A DNA stretch of 64,000 nt, taken from Embleya sp042956465. Its GTDB lineage: Bacteria; Actinomycetota; Actinomycetes; Streptomycetales; Streptomycetaceae. Below the pieces are notes generated by a model. The model worked only from the letters and a program-made list of their open reading frames with translations, was not told the DNA's origin and searched no databases. Of this stretch, positions 17,646 to 25,504 are shown piece by piece; the first letter of the stretch is position 1, and each line of letters begins with the position of its first letter. The position numbers and the translations under genes are program-made. The stretch covers positions 310,001 through 374,000 of the forward strand of contig NZ_JBIBGL010000013.1 in NCBI RefSeq assembly GCF_042956465.1, read 5' to 3'.

Positions 17646-18467
17646 TCACCACTCGCCGGGGTTCATCGTGAAGTGTGCGTACGGGACGGTCCACTCCACC
17701 TCGCGGGCGGCCTGCGCGCGTTCGTCGTAGGCGGTGCCGTGGTCGCCGGTGACGATCGCGAAGCAGGGCCTGCGGCAGCTCATCGCGCGAAACAGCCGGC
17801 CGATGTGCCGGTCCACGTACTCCAGTGCGGCGGCGTGGGTGTCGCGGTTGTCGCCGTCGGCGGCGGTGGCGCCCGGGGTGTGGAACCAGTTCGGCCGGCC
17901 GATGGCGGCGACGTCGACGAGCAGGAAGAGCCGGCGGTCCGGGTCCAGGCCGCCGACCACCAGTTCGGCGCGGGCGACCTGGGCCTCGAACGAGATCGGT
18001 GAGGTGACGCCGAGTTCGGGGTCCCAGTGGCTCTCGGCGAACATCCCCGGCAGCACCGAGTCGAGCGCGCCCTGCTTGTCGAAGCAGCCGACCCCGCCGA
18101 TGCAGGCGGTGTGGTAACCCGCCTTGGTCAGCGCGCTGGGCAGGTCCGGGGTGTCGAACAGCCATGTGTGCGCGTTCGTGGACTCGGTGTCGCCGAGCCG
18201 GGCGGCGAACAGGCGCGGGTGCGGGCCGGGGCCCTCCGGGGTGGGCAGATAGCCCGCCAGGAACGCGGTGTGCGCGGCGAAGGCGAGGTTGGCCGGGGTG
18301 TAGCGGCGCTGCCAGCCGCCCTCGGGCAGGACCCGGGAGAGGTTGGGCAGCCGGCCGGCGGCGGCGAGTTCGACGGCCACGTCGTAGCGCAGCGCGTCGA
18401 GCGTGACGAGCAGTAGGTCCTGCTCGCCCACGACGGCGTTCATGTCGGGACCGGTCATATCGGACAT
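17646..18467 (-). CDS. STM4013/SEN3800-family hydrolase (alkaline phosphatase superfamily)
   Basis: A 273-residue metal-dependent hydrolase of the sulfatase/phosphopentomutase-like fold. The start at 18467 follows GGAGAAGG with 5-bp spacing. The N-terminal metal/nucleophile region is 'LLLVTLDALRYDVA'; the C-terminal metal site is 'FAIVTGDHGTAYDE' followed by 'EVEWTVPYAHF'. The order and wording match the STM4013/SEN3800 family, usually found with a radical-SAM protein and an ATP-grasp protein. Those partners are absent here, so this is an orphan copy. The usual 'GHR' segment after the DHG motif is degenerate ('ERAQAAREV'), so activity is not assured. Cytoplasmic; substrate unknown. Confidence 0.8.
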   Translation of the reverse strand: MSDMTGPDMNAVVGEQDLLLVTLDALRYDVAVELAAAGRLPNLSRVLPEGGWQRRYTPANLAFAAHTAFLAGYLPTPEGPGPHPRLFAARLGDTESTNAHTWLFDTPDLPSALTKAGYHTACIGGVGCFDKQGALDSVLPGMFAESHWDPELGVTSPISFEAQVARAELVVGGLDPDRRLFLLVDVAAIGRPNWFHTPGATAADGDNRDTHAAALEYVDRHIGRLFRAMSCRRPCFAIVTGDHGTAYDERAQAAREVEWTVPYAHFTMNPGEW

Positions 18468-18610
18468 GCCACCTTCTCCGCATCTGCTCGGGTGTTCGGG
18501 GCCGCCGCCGGTGGCCCGCACGCGGGCGGCGAATGGATCGCCCATGCCTACCAGAGGGAGGCGACTCTTCGAGGGATAACCCCCTCGCCGGTGTTCGGGT
18601 CGCGGTGTAT

Positions 18611-18649
18611 GTTGTTCTCAACGTAAGAACATCTCAACCGGAGAACAAC
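18611..18649. promoter_or_regulatory. Nested/tandem palindromic operator upstream of the Nudix operon
   Basis: An outer perfect 9-bp inverted repeat, GTTGTTCTC (18611-18619) and GAGAACAAC (18641-18649), encloses an inner dyad TGTTCT-N7-AGAACA (18613-18631). The segment also reads as two direct copies of TCTCAAC-N4-AGAACA, 16 bp apart. It lies ~85-120 bp before the Nudix start, between divergent genes. NrtR proteins are known to bind palindromes before their own operons, so the downstream wHTH-Nudix protein is a natural candidate. The assignment is inference. Confidence 0.6.
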
Positions 18650-18731
18650 CGTCGAGTCGGTGTCGGGAACGTGAACCGCCGGGGCTGCGTCGGACCTGCA
18701 TCGCAGCGGGCACATCGGAGGGAAGTGCGAC

Positions 18732-19586
18732 ATGGCCGACACCGCCACCACCGAACGCGACTGGCTCGCGTCCTACGACCCCAGGGCCTGGGATCCGATC
18801 GCGGTGACCGTCGACATCGTCGCGCTGACGATCCGCCCGCTCGGCGGCGCCCGTCGGGCGGGCGCCGAGCCGGACGGTACCGGCGAGGATCCGGCCAAGG
18901 CGCTGCACGTGCTGCTCGTGCGGCGCGGCGAGATGCCCTTCGCCGGGCGGCTCGCGCTGCCCGGCGGCTTCGTGCGGCCGGTGGTCGGCGCGGACGGCAC
19001 CCGACGGGAGGAAGACCTGGGCGAGGCCGCCGAGCGCGAACTGGCCGAGGAGACCGGGCTCGCCGCCGGCGCCCGGCCGGCCCGGGTGCACCTCGAACAA
19101 CTGGGCACCTACGGTGCGCCCGGGCGCGATCCGCGGATGCGGATCGTCTCGGTCGCCCACCTGGCCTTCGCGCCGGACCTGCCCGATCCGACCGCCGGCG
19201 GCGACGCCGCCCACGCGCTGTGGGTGCCGGTCGCCGAGGTCGATCCGGACACGCTGGCCTTCGACCACGCGCGCATCCTCGCCGACGGCCTGGAGCGCGC
19301 CCGCGCCAAACTCGAATACTCGCCACTGGCCACCGCGTTCGCGGGTGAGGAGTTCACCGTCACCGAACTGCGCGAGGTCTACCAGGCGGTGTGGGGACAG
19401 CCCATGCACGCCGGCAATTTCCACCGCAAGGTGCTGTCGGTGCCCGGCTTCGTCGAGGACACCGGCGCCACCACCGCGCGCGGCGGGGCTCGCGGCGGTC
19501 GCCGCGCCCGGCTGTACCGCGCGGGCCCCGCACGTCTGCTGCACCCGGCGCTGCTGCGCCCGTCCCCGGAGGAGGACTCCCGATGA
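18732..19586 (+). CDS. NrtR-type Nudix protein (Nudix hydrolase + winged helix)
   Basis: A 284-residue protein with a Nudix domain followed by a winged-helix domain, the layout of NrtR, a transcription factor of NAD metabolism that senses ADP-ribose. The Nudix box is complete: Gly-Gly at 78-79 and 'RELAEETGL' at 102-110, so hydrolysis of ADP-ribose-like compounds remains possible, unlike in pure repressors. A ~10-residue insertion sits inside the box. The C-terminal part 'EEFTVTELREVYQAVWGQP' with 'HAGNFHRKVL' is the DNA-binding wing. It is the first gene of a four-gene unit whose second gene overlaps it by 4 bp, and it sits behind a palindromic operator. Likely autoregulator; exact ligand unproven. 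Confidence 0.88.
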   Translation: MADTATTERDWLASYDPRAWDPIAVTVDIVALTIRPLGGARRAGAEPDGTGEDPAKALHVLLVRRGEMPFAGRLALPGGFVRPVVGADGTRREEDLGEAAERELAEETGLAAGARPARVHLEQLGTYGAPGRDPRMRIVSVAHLAFAPDLPDPTAGGDAAHALWVPVAEVDPDTLAFDHARILADGLERARAKLEYSPLATAFAGEEFTVTELREVYQAVWGQPMHAGNFHRKVLSVPGFVEDTGATTARGGARGGRRARLYRAGPARLLHPALLRPSPEEDSR

Positions 19587-20815
19587 CAAGGACGCCCGGC
19601 ACCACCTCGACCACCCCCACGACCTTCACGGCCGCGCTCGACCTGCTGAGCGAGGCGCCGGACCCGCAAGGCGTCTTCGGGCCCTACGACGGCACCCCGG
19701 AGGCCTGTCTGCGGGCCGGCAACCGCACCTATCGACAACTCGCCCGGCTGCTCCACCCGGACACCGCGCCCGCCGACCGCCGGGCCGAGGCCGCCCGCGC
19801 GTTCACCGACCTGGGCGAGCTGTGGAACCGCTATCAGCAGGACATCACCGGCGTGACCGGCCGTCAGGTGGTGATCACCACCAAGCGCCGGGTCTACTCG
19901 GTCGGCGAGGAGCGCGCTCGGGGCGACATAGCCACGCTGTACAAGGTCGGCTACCGGGCCGAGGACGACGGCGAGGCGCGGGCGTTGCTCAAGCTGCCGC
20001 GGTCGGTGAGCGACAACGACCTGATGGAGCGCGAGGCCACCGCGCTGGAGCGGATCGCCCGTGAGGGCGATCCCGAGTACGCGAACTACGTGCCCCGGCT
20101 GATCGAGACGTTTCGGCACCGGGACGCCGAGAGCGGCGTCGAACGGCGTGCCAACGTCATCGAACGGGTGCGCGGTTTCCGCTCGTTGACCGAGGTGCGC
20201 GAGGCGTATCCGGACGGCCTGGACGCGCGCGACGTGGCCTGGATGTGGCGTCGCCTGCTGGTCGCGATCGGGTACGCGCACCGGGCCGGCGTCGTGCACG
20301 GCGCGATCACCCCCGACCACGTGCTGATCCACCCGCGCGACCACGGCCTGGTCCTGGTCGACTGGTGCTACTCGGTGCTGCTCGACGGACCGGGCGACGC
20401 CGACCGGCCGGAGGCGGTCCTGCGCGCCAAGGCGGTCGAGCACGTGCCGGCGATGATCGACCGGCATGCGGACCTGTATCCGCCGGAGATCCCCGGCAAG
20501 CAGCCGCCGGAGACCGCCGCCGACGTGTACATGGCGACCCGGTGCATCACCGACCTGCTCGCCGCGGACGCGCCCAAGCCGCTGCTGCGCTTCGCCCGGG
20601 GCTGCTCGCTGCCCGCTCCCGCCCGGCGTCCGCACGACGCCTGGAAGCTGCTCGGCGAGCTGGACGAACTGCTCGGCAAGCTCTACGGCCCGCGCCGCTT
20701 CCGGCCGTTCGCGATGCCCACGCGCCGCGAGAGCAAGGACCCGGCGGCCGGCACCGGCCCCGTCCGCACCGGCGACCAGCGCCGCGACCGGAACCGGCCG
20801 GTCGATTCGGTATGA
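19583..20815 (+). CDS. J-domain-like / degenerate protein-kinase-fold protein
   Basis: A 410-residue cytoplasmic protein; ATG overlaps the Nudix stop codon (ATGA). Residues ~38-90 look like a DnaJ-type helical hairpin with HPD at 58-60 ('RQLARLLHPD'). Residues ~100-360 resemble a protein kinase. A beta-3 Lys is likely K137 ('ALLKLPR'), an alpha-C Glu E150, and the magnesium-loop Asp D260 ('VLVDWCYSV' in place of DFG). The catalytic HRD loop reads H239-G-A ('VVHGAITPDHVLI'), so the catalytic base Asp is missing. It may be a pseudokinase or act on a small molecule. The coupling of both domains in one chain, in this operon, is unusual. No known function. Confidence 0.8.
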   Translation: MTRTPGTTSTTPTTFTAALDLLSEAPDPQGVFGPYDGTPEACLRAGNRTYRQLARLLHPDTAPADRRAEAARAFTDLGELWNRYQQDITGVTGRQVVITTKRRVYSVGEERARGDIATLYKVGYRAEDDGEARALLKLPRSVSDNDLMEREATALERIAREGDPEYANYVPRLIETFRHRDAESGVERRANVIERVRGFRSLTEVREAYPDGLDARDVAWMWRRLLVAIGYAHRAGVVHGAITPDHVLIHPRDHGLVLVDWCYSVLLDGPGDADRPEAVLRAKAVEHVPAMIDRHADLYPPEIPGKQPPETAADVYMATRCITDLLAADAPKPLLRFARGCSLPAPARRPHDAWKLLGELDELLGKLYGPRRFRPFAMPTRRESKDPAAGTGPVRTGDQRRDRNRPVDSV

Positions 20816-20939
20816 CGCAGACTCGACCCGACTTCGCACCGCGCGGAGTCCGGTCGATTCCGCACGGCGCGCGGCCGGCCCTCCGGCCGACCTCGCGCGC
20901 ACAGATCCCAACGCCTTGATCGATCGGGGAGTGAGCACC

Positions 20940-21935
20940 ATGGGCAGTGGCAACTGGTCCACCAACGTCTACGACGCGGCACAGAGCTACAACGCGGCCT
21001 CGGGCCGCAGCGCGTTCCACTACGACCACGTCACCAAGCGCAGCACGCCGCGCAGCGCCTGGAAGGCGCACGACGACCTGGACCCGCGCCTGGCGGGTGT
21101 GCGGGAGAGCCGGGACAGCGACGAGCACCCCACGTCGCTGGCCATCTCGGTGCTGTTCGACGTGACCGGTTCGATGTTGCAGGTCCCGCAGACCCTGCAG
21201 ACCAAGCTGCCCGAGCTGTTCGGCCTGCTGCTGCGCAAGGGCTACGTGCAGGACCCGCAGATCATGTTCGGCGCGATCGGCGACGCCACCTGCGACCGAG
21301 TCCCGTTGCAGATAGGCCAGTTCGAGTCGGACAACCGGATGGACGACCAGCTCGGCAACATCCTCCTGGAGGGTGGCGGCGGCGGGCAGAAGCGCGAATC
21401 GTACGAACTGGCCCTGTACTTCATGGCCCGGCACACCTCGATCGACTGTCACGAGAAACGCGGCAAGCGCGGCTACCTGTTCGTGATCGGCGACGAGATG
21501 CCCTACCGCAGGGTGCGCCGGGCCGAGGTGAAGGAGTTCATCGGCGACGACCTCGCCGAGGACATCCCGATCGAGCGGATTTTGGCCGAACTCCAGCGCA
21601 TGTACGAGGTCTACTACATCCTCCCGGCGGGCTCGTCGTACGTGGGCGACACGGAGGTGCTCGGCGAGTGGAAGGGCCTGCTGCGGCAGAACGTGATCGA
21701 ACTCGACGACCCGGACGGCGTCTGCGAGACGATCGCGCTGACCATCGGCCTCGCCGAGGACGCGATCGACCTGGACGAGGGCCTGGAGCACCTGCGCGAG
21801 GTCGGCGCCACGGCGCAGGTCGCCAACGTGTCCAAGGCGCTCGCCTCCTACGCCCGCACCGGCGGCGCGGTGGCCGTCTCCGGCTCGCTGCCCGGACTGG
21901 ACGGCGCCGGCGACGCGGGCACCACGCGTCTGTGA
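20940..21935 (+). CDS. vWA-fold protein with MIDAS motif
   Basis: A 331-residue cytoplasmic protein; ATG 20940 has GGGGAG eight bases upstream. A von Willebrand A fold is suggested by 'ISVLFDVTGSML' with MIDAS ligands D74, T76, S78 (Thr in place of the first Ser), and by 'YLFVIGDEMPY' and 'VYYILPAGSSYVGD' further on. The ~60 N-terminal residues are polar and conserved-looking ('NWSTNVYDAAQSYNA'). It has no signal peptide or membrane span. vWA proteins generally act as metal-dependent docking modules. It lies 124 bp after the kinase-like gene, and its stop overlaps the start of the PurA-like gene. Confidence 0.82.
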   Translation: MGSGNWSTNVYDAAQSYNAASGRSAFHYDHVTKRSTPRSAWKAHDDLDPRLAGVRESRDSDEHPTSLAISVLFDVTGSMLQVPQTLQTKLPELFGLLLRKGYVQDPQIMFGAIGDATCDRVPLQIGQFESDNRMDDQLGNILLEGGGGGQKRESYELALYFMARHTSIDCHEKRGKRGYLFVIGDEMPYRRVRRAEVKEFIGDDLAEDIPIERILAELQRMYEVYYILPAGSSYVGDTEVLGEWKGLLRQNVIELDDPDGVCETIALTIGLAEDAIDLDEGLEHLREVGATAQVANVSKALASYARTGGAVAVSGSLPGLDGAGDAGTTRL

Positions 21936-23215
21936 CGGCACGTCATATCGCGGTCGTCGACCTGGGGTTCGGCGACGCGGGCAAGGGCACCACGGTGGAC
22001 CGGCTGTGCGCGCGAGCGCGCGAGGAGGGGCGGCCGGTGCACGCCGTGGTGCGCTTCAACGGTGGCGCGCAGGCCGCGCACAACGTGGTCACCGACGACG
22101 GGCGGCACCACACGTTCGCCCAGTTCGGCTCGGGCACCTTCACCCCGGGCACCCGCACCCATCTGTCCAGGTTCATGCTGGTGGACCCGCTCGCGCTGGC
22201 CGCCGAGGCCGAGCACCTGCGCGCGCTCGGCGTGCCCGAGCCGCTCGCGCTGCTCACCGTGGACCGGGAGGCGCTGTTGACCACGCCGTACCACGCGGCG
22301 GCCAACCGGGCCCGGGAGCTGGCGCGCGGCGCGGCGCGGCACGGGTCGTGCGGGATGGGGGTGGGCGAGACGGCGGCGTTCGCGCTGGCCCACCCGCAGG
22401 ACGCGCCGCGGGTGGGGGACTGCGCCTCGCCGGGGCTGCTGCGCCGCCGGTTGACGGCCGTACGGGACGCGCTGAGCGTCGAATTCGGGACACCCCTGGG
22501 TCCGGACGTATCGGCCTGCGTGGAGGCGTTCCTGGGCTTCGGACGGGCCGTGCGGATGGTGGATCGCGCGTACGCGCGCGAGCTGCTGCGCGGTGGACCG
22601 GTGGTCTTCGAGGGTGCGCAGGGCGTGCTGCTGGACGAGTGGCACGGATTCCATCCGTACACGACGTGGTCGACCACGACCTTCGCGAACGCCGAGACGC
22701 TGGCCGCCGAGGCGGGCGAGGAGCTGTACCGGCTCGGCGTGCTGCGCACCTACACGACCCGGCACGGTGCCGGGCCGCTGCCCACCGAGGACGCGGCGCT
22801 GACCGCCGCGCTGCCGGACCCGCACAACGGGACCGGGCGCTGGCAGGGCGCGTTCCGGGTCGGACACTTCGACGTGCCGGCGCATCGGTACGCGGTCGCG
22901 GTGTGCGGGGGAGTGCACGGGCTCGCGCTCACCCACGCGGACGTACTCGGGCGGGCGGGTGCGGCGGTGGCGGGGTCGTACGAGGGCGTCGAGCCCTCGG
23001 TGGGCCCGGCGCCCGACCTGGCGCATGCCGAGCGGCTGACCGGGCACATGTTCGCCGCGCGGCCGGTGTTGCGGCCGGCGCCGGAGCCCACACGGTGGCC
23101 GGAATTCGTCGCCGCCGAGCTGGGTGCCCCGGTGACCTTGCTCTCGTTCGGTCCGCGCACCGGTGACAAGTGCGAGCAGCCCGTACTAGGCTCCTATTAC
23201 TCTCCGGTAACATAG
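21932..23215 (+). CDS. Divergent adenylosuccinate synthetase (PurA)-like GTPase
   Basis: A 427-residue protein from GTG 21932, overlapping the vWA stop codon (GTGA). It follows PurA from end to end but with altered motifs. The phosphate loop is 'GFGDAGKGTTVD' (D15 retained; housekeeping PurA has GDEGKGK). 'FNGGAQAAHNVV' replaces GGHNAGHT, keeping only the second His (H50). 'VFEGAQGVLLDEWHG' aligns with the usual FEGAQG-LLD segment. The C-terminal base-recognition region is 'GPRTGDKCEQP'. PurA joins IMP and aspartate with GTP; substitutions here suggest another nucleotide or acceptor. Housekeeping purA is presumably elsewhere. Last gene of the operon. Confidence 0.82.
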   Translation: MTARHIAVVDLGFGDAGKGTTVDRLCARAREEGRPVHAVVRFNGGAQAAHNVVTDDGRHHTFAQFGSGTFTPGTRTHLSRFMLVDPLALAAEAEHLRALGVPEPLALLTVDREALLTTPYHAAANRARELARGAARHGSCGMGVGETAAFALAHPQDAPRVGDCASPGLLRRRLTAVRDALSVEFGTPLGPDVSACVEAFLGFGRAVRMVDRAYARELLRGGPVVFEGAQGVLLDEWHGFHPYTTWSTTTFANAETLAAEAGEELYRLGVLRTYTTRHGAGPLPTEDAALTAALPDPHNGTGRWQGAFRVGHFDVPAHRYAVAVCGGVHGLALTHADVLGRAGAAVAGSYEGVEPSVGPAPDLAHAERLTGHMFAARPVLRPAPEPTRWPEFVAAELGAPVTLLSFGPRTGDKCEQPVLGSYYSPVT

Positions 23216-23526
23216 CGGTCCGAGGGTGACTCGAAGAGCGATTCGAGGAGCGCTCCGAGGAGTGCTTCGCGAGGCGTCGAGGAATCGGGGCCGGGTCGGT
23301 GGTCAGCGGCTTTACCAAGACCGCGTACTCTCGAAGCAGAAGTTGACGGACCGTCAGAACTGAATGTGCCCTGTGTCACGCGTGCGCCTTCGCGCGGGCG
23401 TGGCATCGTGGCGCGGAGATTGATGGATCTTGGGGCCGGAACCGTGGGCCTGTCGCCGCCCCCGTCGACGGGCATGACACCCTCGGACCGGCACCTGGGT
23501 GACCGGACGACCACAGGAGAACTGTT
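23216..23526. other. Intergenic with 12-bp repeats and a TetR-like palindrome
   Basis: 311 bp before etfB. 23231-23288 contains tandem 12-bp units of the type TCGAGGAGCGCT, three good copies and two degraded. 23344-23356 is a palindrome TGACGG-A-CCGTCA, which looks like a TetR-family operator and lies 170 bp before the etfB start. No additional gene is supported. Confidence 0.65.
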
Positions 23527-24306
23527 GTGAAAATCGTTGTCTGCGTGAAGTACGTACCCGACGCGACCGGGGACCGGGGCTTCAACGACGATGGCACCAC
23601 CGATCGCGAGTCGGTCGACTCCCTGCTGTCGGAGCTGGACGAGTACGCGATCGAGCAGGCGCTCAAGATCGTGGAGTCCGGCGTCGAGGCCGAGATCACG
23701 TTCCTGACGGTCGGTCCGGACGACGCCAAGGACGCGCTGCGCAAGGCGCTGGCGATGGGCGGCGACAACGCCATCCACGTCAACGACGACGACATCGCGG
23801 GCACCGACGCACTGGGCACCTCGCTGATCCTGGCCAAGGCCATCGAGCGGGCCGGCTTCGACCTGGTCGTCTGCGGCATGGCCTCCACCGACGCCTCGAT
23901 GGGCGTCGTGCCGGCCATGCTGGCCGAGCGTCTGGGTGTCCCGCAGGTCACCTACCTGGACGAGGTCACGGTCGAGAACGGCACTGTCAAGGGTCGTCGC
24001 GAGGGCGACGTGGCCACCGAGCGGATCGAGGCCGCGCTGCCCGCCGTCGTGTCGGTCACCGACCGCACCGGCGAAGCCCGCTACCCGTCCTTCAAGGGCA
24101 TCATGGCGGCCAAGAAGAAGAACGTGGAGTCGCTGGACCTGGACGACCTGGGCATCGAGTCGGACCAGGTCGGCCTGTCCGCAGCGTGGTCGATCGTGGA
24201 CACCGCGACCAAGCGCCCGCCGCGCGCCAAGGGCGAGGTCGTCGAGGACGAGGGCGAGGGCGGCGTGCAGCTGGCCGGGTTCCTCGCCGCCAAGAAGTTC
24301 ATCTGA
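23527..24306 (+). CDS. etfB: Electron transfer flavoprotein, beta subunit
   Basis: A 259-residue ETF beta subunit. With EtfA it forms the FAD/AMP heterodimer that accepts electrons from acyl-CoA dehydrogenases and hands them to ETF-quinone oxidoreductase. Diagnostic text includes 'MKIVVCVKYVPDA' at the start, 'LSELDEYAIEQALKI', 'DLVVCGMASTDASMGVVPAM' for nucleotide binding, and the C-terminal 'LAGFLAAKKFI'. The GTG start at 23527 follows GGAGAA. etfA follows 117 bp later on the same strand. The acyl-CoA dehydrogenase at 4.7 kb is a plausible electron donor. Confidence 0.97.
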   Translation: MKIVVCVKYVPDATGDRGFNDDGTTDRESVDSLLSELDEYAIEQALKIVESGVEAEITFLTVGPDDAKDALRKALAMGGDNAIHVNDDDIAGTDALGTSLILAKAIERAGFDLVVCGMASTDASMGVVPAMLAERLGVPQVTYLDEVTVENGTVKGRREGDVATERIEAALPAVVSVTDRTGEARYPSFKGIMAAKKKNVESLDLDDLGIESDQVGLSAAWSIVDTATKRPPRAKGEVVEDEGEGGVQLAGFLAAKKFI

Positions 24307-24423
24307 GTCGGTCAGCAGCACCGGACTGTTTCGACACGTTTGTGGAGGTCGCCCCCGGGGCGACCGAGCATCGCAACCCGGCCGGAGAAATCCGGGCTGT
24401 ACCGGACAAGGAGAGAACCCCAC

Positions 24424-25383
24424 ATGGCCGAGATTCTCGTTCTCGTCGACCACGCCGACGGCGCGGTCCGCAAGCCGACCCTGGAGCTGCTGACCCTGGC
24501 CCGCCGCCTCGGTGAGCCGTCCGCGGTCTTCCTGGGCAAGGGCGCCGAGGGCGCCACCGAGACGCTGGGCAAGTACGGCGCGCAGAAGGTCTACGTCGTG
24601 GACGCCCCCGAGGTGGACGACTTCCTCGTCGCCCCGGCCGTCGACGCGCTGACCCAGATCGCCGGGAACGGCGAGCCGGGCGCGATCCTGGTCGCCTCCT
24701 CCGCCGACGGCCGCGAGATCGCGGCGCGCGTCGCGGTGCGCCTGGAGTCGGGCCTGATCACCGACGCGGTGGACATCGAGGCCGGCGCCGACGGCCCGGT
24801 CACCGAGCAGTCGGTGTTCGCCGCGACCTACCAGGTCAAGGCGCACGTCACCAAGGGCACCCCGATCATCACGGTCAAGCCCAACGCCGCCACCCCGGAG
24901 GAGGCCCCGGCCACCCCCGCCGTGGAGGCCGTGACGGTGGACTTCACCGCCCTCGCCACCGGCACCAGGGTCGTCTCGCGCGCCCCGCGCGAGAAGTCCG
25001 ACCGCCCCGAGCTGACCGAGGCCGACATCGTCGTCTCGGGTGGCCGCGGCGTCAACGGCGCGGAGAACTTCCACGTGATCGAGTCGGTCGCGGACGCGCT
25101 CGGCGCGGCCGTGGGCGCCTCCCGCGCGGCGGTCGACGCCGGTTGGTACCCGCACAGCCACCAGGTCGGCCAGACCGGCACCCAGGTCTCGCCGCAGCTG
25201 TACATCGCGGTGGGCATCTCCGGCGCGATCCAGCACCGCGCGGGCATGCAGACCTCGAAGACCATCGTCGCGATCAACAAGGACGAGGACGCGCCGATCT
25301 TCGACCTGGTCGACTACGGCGTGGTCGGCGACCTGTTCAAGGTGATGCCGCAACTCGAGGCGGAAATCAACAAGCGCAAGTAG
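24424..25383 (+). CDS. etfA: Electron transfer flavoprotein, alpha subunit
   Basis: A 319-residue ETF alpha subunit, partner of EtfB. ATG 24424 is preceded by AAGGAGA. The N-terminal domain starts 'AEILVLVDHADGAVRKPTLEL'-like; the FAD-binding C-terminal domain is clear: 'VVSGGRGVNGAENF', 'ALGAAVGASRAAVDAGW', 'GQTGTQVSPQLYIAVGISGA', 'IQHRAGMQTSKTIVAIN'. Length and motifs are normal. A hairpin terminator follows 38 bp after the stop codon. Confidence 0.97.
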   Translation: MAEILVLVDHADGAVRKPTLELLTLARRLGEPSAVFLGKGAEGATETLGKYGAQKVYVVDAPEVDDFLVAPAVDALTQIAGNGEPGAILVASSADGREIAARVAVRLESGLITDAVDIEAGADGPVTEQSVFAATYQVKAHVTKGTPIITVKPNAATPEEAPATPAVEAVTVDFTALATGTRVVSRAPREKSDRPELTEADIVVSGGRGVNGAENFHVIESVADALGAAVGASRAAVDAGWYPHSHQVGQTGTQVSPQLYIAVGISGAIQHRAGMQTSKTIVAINKDEDAPIFDLVDYGVVGDLFKVMPQLEAEINKRK

Positions 25384-25420
25384 CGGCGGGCGGCCCCACG
25401 GCCCCTCCCCGCGCACGCGA

Positions 25421-25454
25421 CGACCCCGCACCGGCACGACCGGTCGCGGGGTCG
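25421..25454 (+). terminator. Terminator hairpin after etfA
   Basis: CGACCCCGCACCGG (25421-25434) pairs with CCGGTCGCGGGGTCG (25440-25454), giving a 14-bp stem with a single bulged base and a 5-nt loop. There is no T run, which is common in actinobacteria. It separates etfA from the minus-strand remnant that follows. Confidence 0.8.
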
Positions 25455-25504
25455 CCGCACATGCCACGACACCGAGAAGGCACGGGACGAACCCCCACCC
25501 GGGA

